A DNA stretch of 64,000 nt from Hyalella azteca (Eukaryota > Arthropoda > Malacostraca > Amphipoda > Hyalellidae). The stretch spans positions 155,652-219,651 of the forward strand of contig NW_025933374.1 in NCBI RefSeq assembly GCF_000764305.2. The letters run 5' to 3'. Positions 60,443-64,000 of the stretch are shown one piece after another. The stretch's first letter is position 1, and each line of letters starts with the position of its first letter. The notes under the pieces were generated by a model. It was not told the DNA's origin. It searched no databases and saw only the letters and a program-made list of their open reading frames with translations. Both the position numbers and the translations under genes were made by a program.

Positions 60443-61494
60443 TAGGGTAAATGCGGTATATTCCAACACATTAAGGACGTAGGAAAAAATGAATGGCTAT
60501 AAAAAAATCACCGTATGCGCAACTCAAGTTGTTTGCTTTACGCCACTCTCAAAACACCGCACTACGCGCCAGCAACAATGAAACATCACAAAATGTTGCC
60601 ATATTTATTTAAAAGACTTTAGAATGCAAACCAACCAAATCCATATATTCCTACGCTGTGTGACTAATTTGGCATTTTGTGAGACTAATTCCAGCCGCAC
60701 TTCAAACTCTACTAATTTGTAATTCCGATCCTCTTGTGTTTGAATTCCGATCGCTATGTGAGCTGCATTGGAATACAACACAGCTTGGAATTAGAACACT
60801 ATTGAATATTGAACACTACTTAATTAGGCTTTTAATTAAGAGCTATCAAGCTTTTTATCATGAAAATTTTAATTTTTGCACACAGCTCAGAACGAGCTGT
60901 GTGTGTCTAATTCCAAACTGTATCGGAATTAGTTTCTGTGTGTCTAAAACCATATCTTAATTTAACCCTTTTGCGGGTAAGTTACCATATATGGTAACTA
61001 AAATGGGAGGAAAAAAAGGCCCCCCACATCACCCACATTGCTTGGGGCAGCCTGCCAACAACCTCCAACCAATCACAGATCGTGTATGAGTTACATCATG
61101 TATGACGTAGCGCTCTGGCCCACTCAATCGCCTGTGTGAGCTGACTTACAAACCAAGTACTCTGGACTCGTCTGGAGAAATGGCAAAACAGCATTTTGGG
61201 CCCTCATTGTATTCAATTTAGCAGCTCTAGCCCATGATGAACTGTAGGTAAGGCCATGATAGTTGCTAGTAGTATCATGGTTAAAAACTTGCTTTATTGC
61301 CTAATTATGATGCCAATTAGTTGAAGCAAATGCAAGATGGGGAAATAAGATGGTGAAAAATATTGTGATCATATATGAGCATAGGCCCGCCAATGCTTAG
61401 AGATGAAAGTGACTATGTTTGGTCATATGCCTGCTAAAGGTAAATTTCTACAGCGCTTGGTAAACATGTTTGTCAGCCCTTAGTGGTTAGCGGT

Positions 61495-63069
61495 ACCGTC
61501 AACCGGGGCTACTTGGGACAAGCGGGGCTACTCGGGACAGGCCTCCAACACGGCGTAAAACTGTTGTAGTAGCGAAAGTAATTGGAATATTGCAAAACTA
61601 AAAATAGTGGCGTAAACGTCAACATTTTTCCTATCTATGTAGCATAAAGGAAGTCAAAAAATACTACATTTACTTGCTTTAAAAATTCCTGAAAAAAATG
61701 GTGAAAAACTATATTTTGTAGAGTTACAACTGCTAAGGTATGTAGCAAAAAAAATATTCGCCGTATCAAAAAATTTTAATTACGTAAAAGTTGCACCCAG
61801 GTGTCGGCTTGAAAACGTAATTGACAGAATTTGCCTATCTCATTCCAAAAAGAAATGGCAGCCATTTCCGCACGGCTGGGCTACTCGGGACACCCCCCCA
61901 GGGCTATTCGGGACACCCCCAAAAACGCATTTACAGTAGAACCTCAGTTAGCAAAGGCTCCAATTACAAAAAAAATTGATAAACTAAGAACATTGATCAC
62001 ATTTTCCTTGCTCAGCAAAAAAATTTCACTTATCAAAAAATTAGTGCATCATCGGTCATTACAAAATTGTGCATAGCATGTCATGTATAGAATTTTGCAC
62101 CAGGCATCATAGAATGAAAAGTAATTGACCTAAACTATGATTTATTTCTCCAAAAGATACGTTGGTTGTCATTGAAACATTCCTTTCTGTTTCAGGTATG
62201 TTTTTCACGATATTTTTTACCATAGTAAATTCACTTAACCCAATTAAAATGTGAAATTACGAGCCATCCTGTGAGCTTACAGATACAGAAAAAATGCTAT
62301 AAGGCTGCTGATATGAAGCTTGCAGTGGACAAGGTTGTTGTAAATGCTCAATGGCATGTTCATGGATACAGTAATATCACATCAATAATACAGTAATATC
62401 ACATCAATCAATAATACCATACTGTCAACTGGGGTGACTTGGGCCATGTTTTTGATTTTGTTTTGCAAACAAAAGCAGGGTCATAAAGGATGGCCAAAGT
62501 CACTCTGGCGTTTATGACCTTGTTTATGACCCTGGCGTTTATGACCCCAGCATTTAAGACCCTGTTTTTGTTTGCAAAACAAAATCAAAATCAAAAACGT
62601 GGCTGAAGACATCCCAGTTGATGGTAATTAATGTTTATGGTAATATCATCAATAAAGGAAAAACAAGTAAAAATCACTGAAAATGTCATTTATTCTACCT
62701 CTACATCATCTACAATGAAAGAGGAGGACTTCAGAGTACTGTTAGTCTGTTACTGTTAGTAATGGATGAGTAAGCTCTGCATGCTTCAAATGTTTTAAAA
62801 TGAAGTTTTATTCCAAGTGTCCCGAGTAGCCCCGTTCGATGGGGCTACTATGGGGCTACTTGGGACACTCTTTTTTTGCTTCTGGCACCTTACGAATAGC
62901 ATATGGAATTTTTTTTAAAATGCCATTTGATAGCCCTCGCAAAGAGCTATAAAATGAGCCTAAATTTGTTTATGAAATGTTTCATGCCATAATTCATGGT
63001 AAGAAGTTATAAAAGAAAAACATTCAAAAATGTTCCGAGTAGGCTTAGCCCCGGTTGAGTGTTGACGAT
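61495..63069. mobile_element. CCGTCAAC-ended element nested within the TTAA element
   Basis: Left end TA-CCGTCAACCGGGGCTACTTG; right end, inverted, TA-TCGTCAACACTCAACCGGGGCT. TA flanks suggest a Tc1/mariner-like TA target. Blocks GGGGCTACTTGGGACA / TGTCCCGAGTAGCCCC recur inside in both orientations (61501-61540, 61879-61915, 62817-62867). No coding frame seen. Confidence 0.65.
62416..62631. mobile_element. 216-bp hairpin MITE, innermost nested element
   Basis: Left CTGTCAACTGGGGTGACTTG and right CATCCCAGTTGATGG are inverse, and the arms continue: GTTTTTGATTTTGTTTTGCA against TGCAAAACAAAATCAAAATC. TA flanks both sides. Ends resemble those at 5297-5428 and 61495. Between the arms are three GCGTTTATGACC-like short repeats. 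Confidence 0.8.
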
Positions 63070-63774
63070 ATGTGTTATAATATATATGCAAAAAAGAGCA
63101 ATCAAGTTGTTTTTACCATTAAATAGTAAACTTTCAATGTCAAAATCAGCAAATTTTTTGTACCTTAAGCCGACAAGGCTCTAGGTATATAGGATTACTT
63201 CATTAATTGTGATTTATTATTTATTTATGAAAATTTTTTTAAAAATGCTTACGAGTAAATATATCTTAGAATTGGTCATAGTTTCAAGTACAATCATCAA
63301 ATATTGCAATTTCATTGAATTTCTATGTCTGCCCGTGAAAGGGTTAATCATCCTCCTATTAATTTATTTACCACTTGAAAGTTGAAATCAGCAAATACAA
63401 CTTACAAGTATACTTAAAAGATTCCTAATATATTCATAGACTTATTTAAAAGTCTCAAACCATAATATTCTTTCTACACAAACAGTTCATCACAATTTGG
63501 TAGACTGGTAGAGAAAGGCCAACTATTAACTTTGACATGTTTTTTTGATGTTCTCACTGGGTGACATGCACTGTCTCTCTTTGGATATCAACATTTTCCC
63601 GCCAGACAGCCCAGACCCGGTGTTTTGGCAATAGTATGGCGAGCAATAGTATGACGTCATAATTTCAACCATCAACAAATGAGTGGAGGTGGAACTAAGA
63701 CAGAGCTTAATATAAAGGAATAAAGTTGAGAAGTGTCGGAATTACTCACAATGTCGGAATATACAGCGTTTACC

Positions 63775-64000
63775 AGCTAGTATGGAATATATCTACTGGG
63801 CGAGCCGTGACTGAATTTTTCGAGCCGTGGTTTTATGGATTTGCCAGCCGTGATTCCATTTCTAAGAGCCGTGATTCTATTTCACCGAGCCGTGAATTCC
63901 ATATCTCGGCCATGAAAAGCCATTTACGAGGTGCGAATGCGAATTTATTTACAAAGTTTATGCACGTGTTACCCCAAATCTCTAATTTTACCCTTAAACA
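63775..64000. other. Short tandem GAGCCGTGATT repeats, right edge
   Basis: Between about 63801 and 63895 the unit GAGCCGTGATTCTATTTC recurs four or five times with changes. No gene seen. Confidence 0.55.

Larger units (their letters stand above)
60962..63347. mobile_element. piggyBac-type TTAA element nested in the 3.3-kb copy
   Basis: TTAA at 60962-60965 then CCCTTTTGCGGGTAAG; right end GCCCGTGAAAGGG then TTAA at 63344-63347. The inverted ends share CCCTTTNNCGGG. The neighbouring copy has one TTAA at the same place, which shows the boundaries and the TTAA duplication directly. No transposase frame was seen, so it is non-autonomous; other insertions occupy its interior. Confidence 0.85.
60445..63774 (-). 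mobile_element. 3.3-kb GGGTAAAC-type element carrying nested insertions
   Basis: Starts GGGTAAATGCGGTATATTCC at 60445 and ends ATATACAGCGTTTACC at 63774. It lies back to back with the 59551-60442 copy, with only TA between them, so 59951-60961 forms a long palindrome. Without its internal 60966-63347 insertion it would be close in length and content to its neighbour. No transposase frame seen. Confidence 0.85.

Overview
This is eukaryotic nuclear DNA: AT-rich, intron-rich, full of minisatellites, MITE-like hairpins and non-LTR retrotransposon pieces. The encoded proteins are animal-type and the general look suggests an arthropod, possibly a malacostracan crustacean such as an amphipod; that placement is inference, not proof. 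The sequence is a short-read assembly: it holds a 227-base N gap at 13302-13528, a lone N at 10933, and an untrimmed Nextera mate-pair junction adapter at 10889-10926.

Four conserved multi-exon genes can be rebuilt exon by exon with matching splice phases. (1) Minus strand 3241-10581: CDK5RAP3 (C53), the UFMylation / ER-phagy receptor, 12 exons, about 543 aa. (2) Plus strand 15065-27861: a ZNRF1/ZNRF2-type E3 ubiquitin ligase with an N-myristoylation start and a C-terminal zinc finger plus RING; six core exons give 186 aa, and an extra phase-compatible 834-nt exon at 21124-21957 would add 278 aa. (3) Plus strand 38308-42133: MOSMO, the four-pass Hedgehog attenuator; four exons are clear and one short exon was not found. 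(4) Minus strand 47852-58612: SGSM3 (TBC RabGAP + SH3 + RUN), 16 exons, about 846 aa. Just upstream of CDK5RAP3 lies an unrecognised minus-strand gene (start 11607) that the adapter cuts.

Layout: 1-3140 intergenic with a dead LINE tail; 3241-10581 CDK5RAP3; 10692-11607 unknown gene; 11608-15064 intergenic with a gapped LINE; 15065-27861 ZNRF with large repeat-filled introns; 27862-38307 intergenic with a 28-bp minisatellite, a foldback element and a LINE fragment; 38308-42133 MOSMO; 42134-47851 intergenic; 47852-58612 SGSM3; 58613-64000 intergenic with nested transposons.

The most notable signals are: (a) repeated tandem duplication of exon-end plus 5' splice-site sequence in several unrelated introns, most strikingly a 34-bp array in SGSM3 in which every unit recreates the splice donor; (b) a 30-bp coding minisatellite in CDK5RAP3 that multiplies the IDFG form of the known UFM1/ATG8-binding motif; (c) a four-level nested transposon at 59551-63774 next to a paralogous copy that preserves the empty TTAA target site. 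The genes do not form one pathway; their nearness looks incidental.
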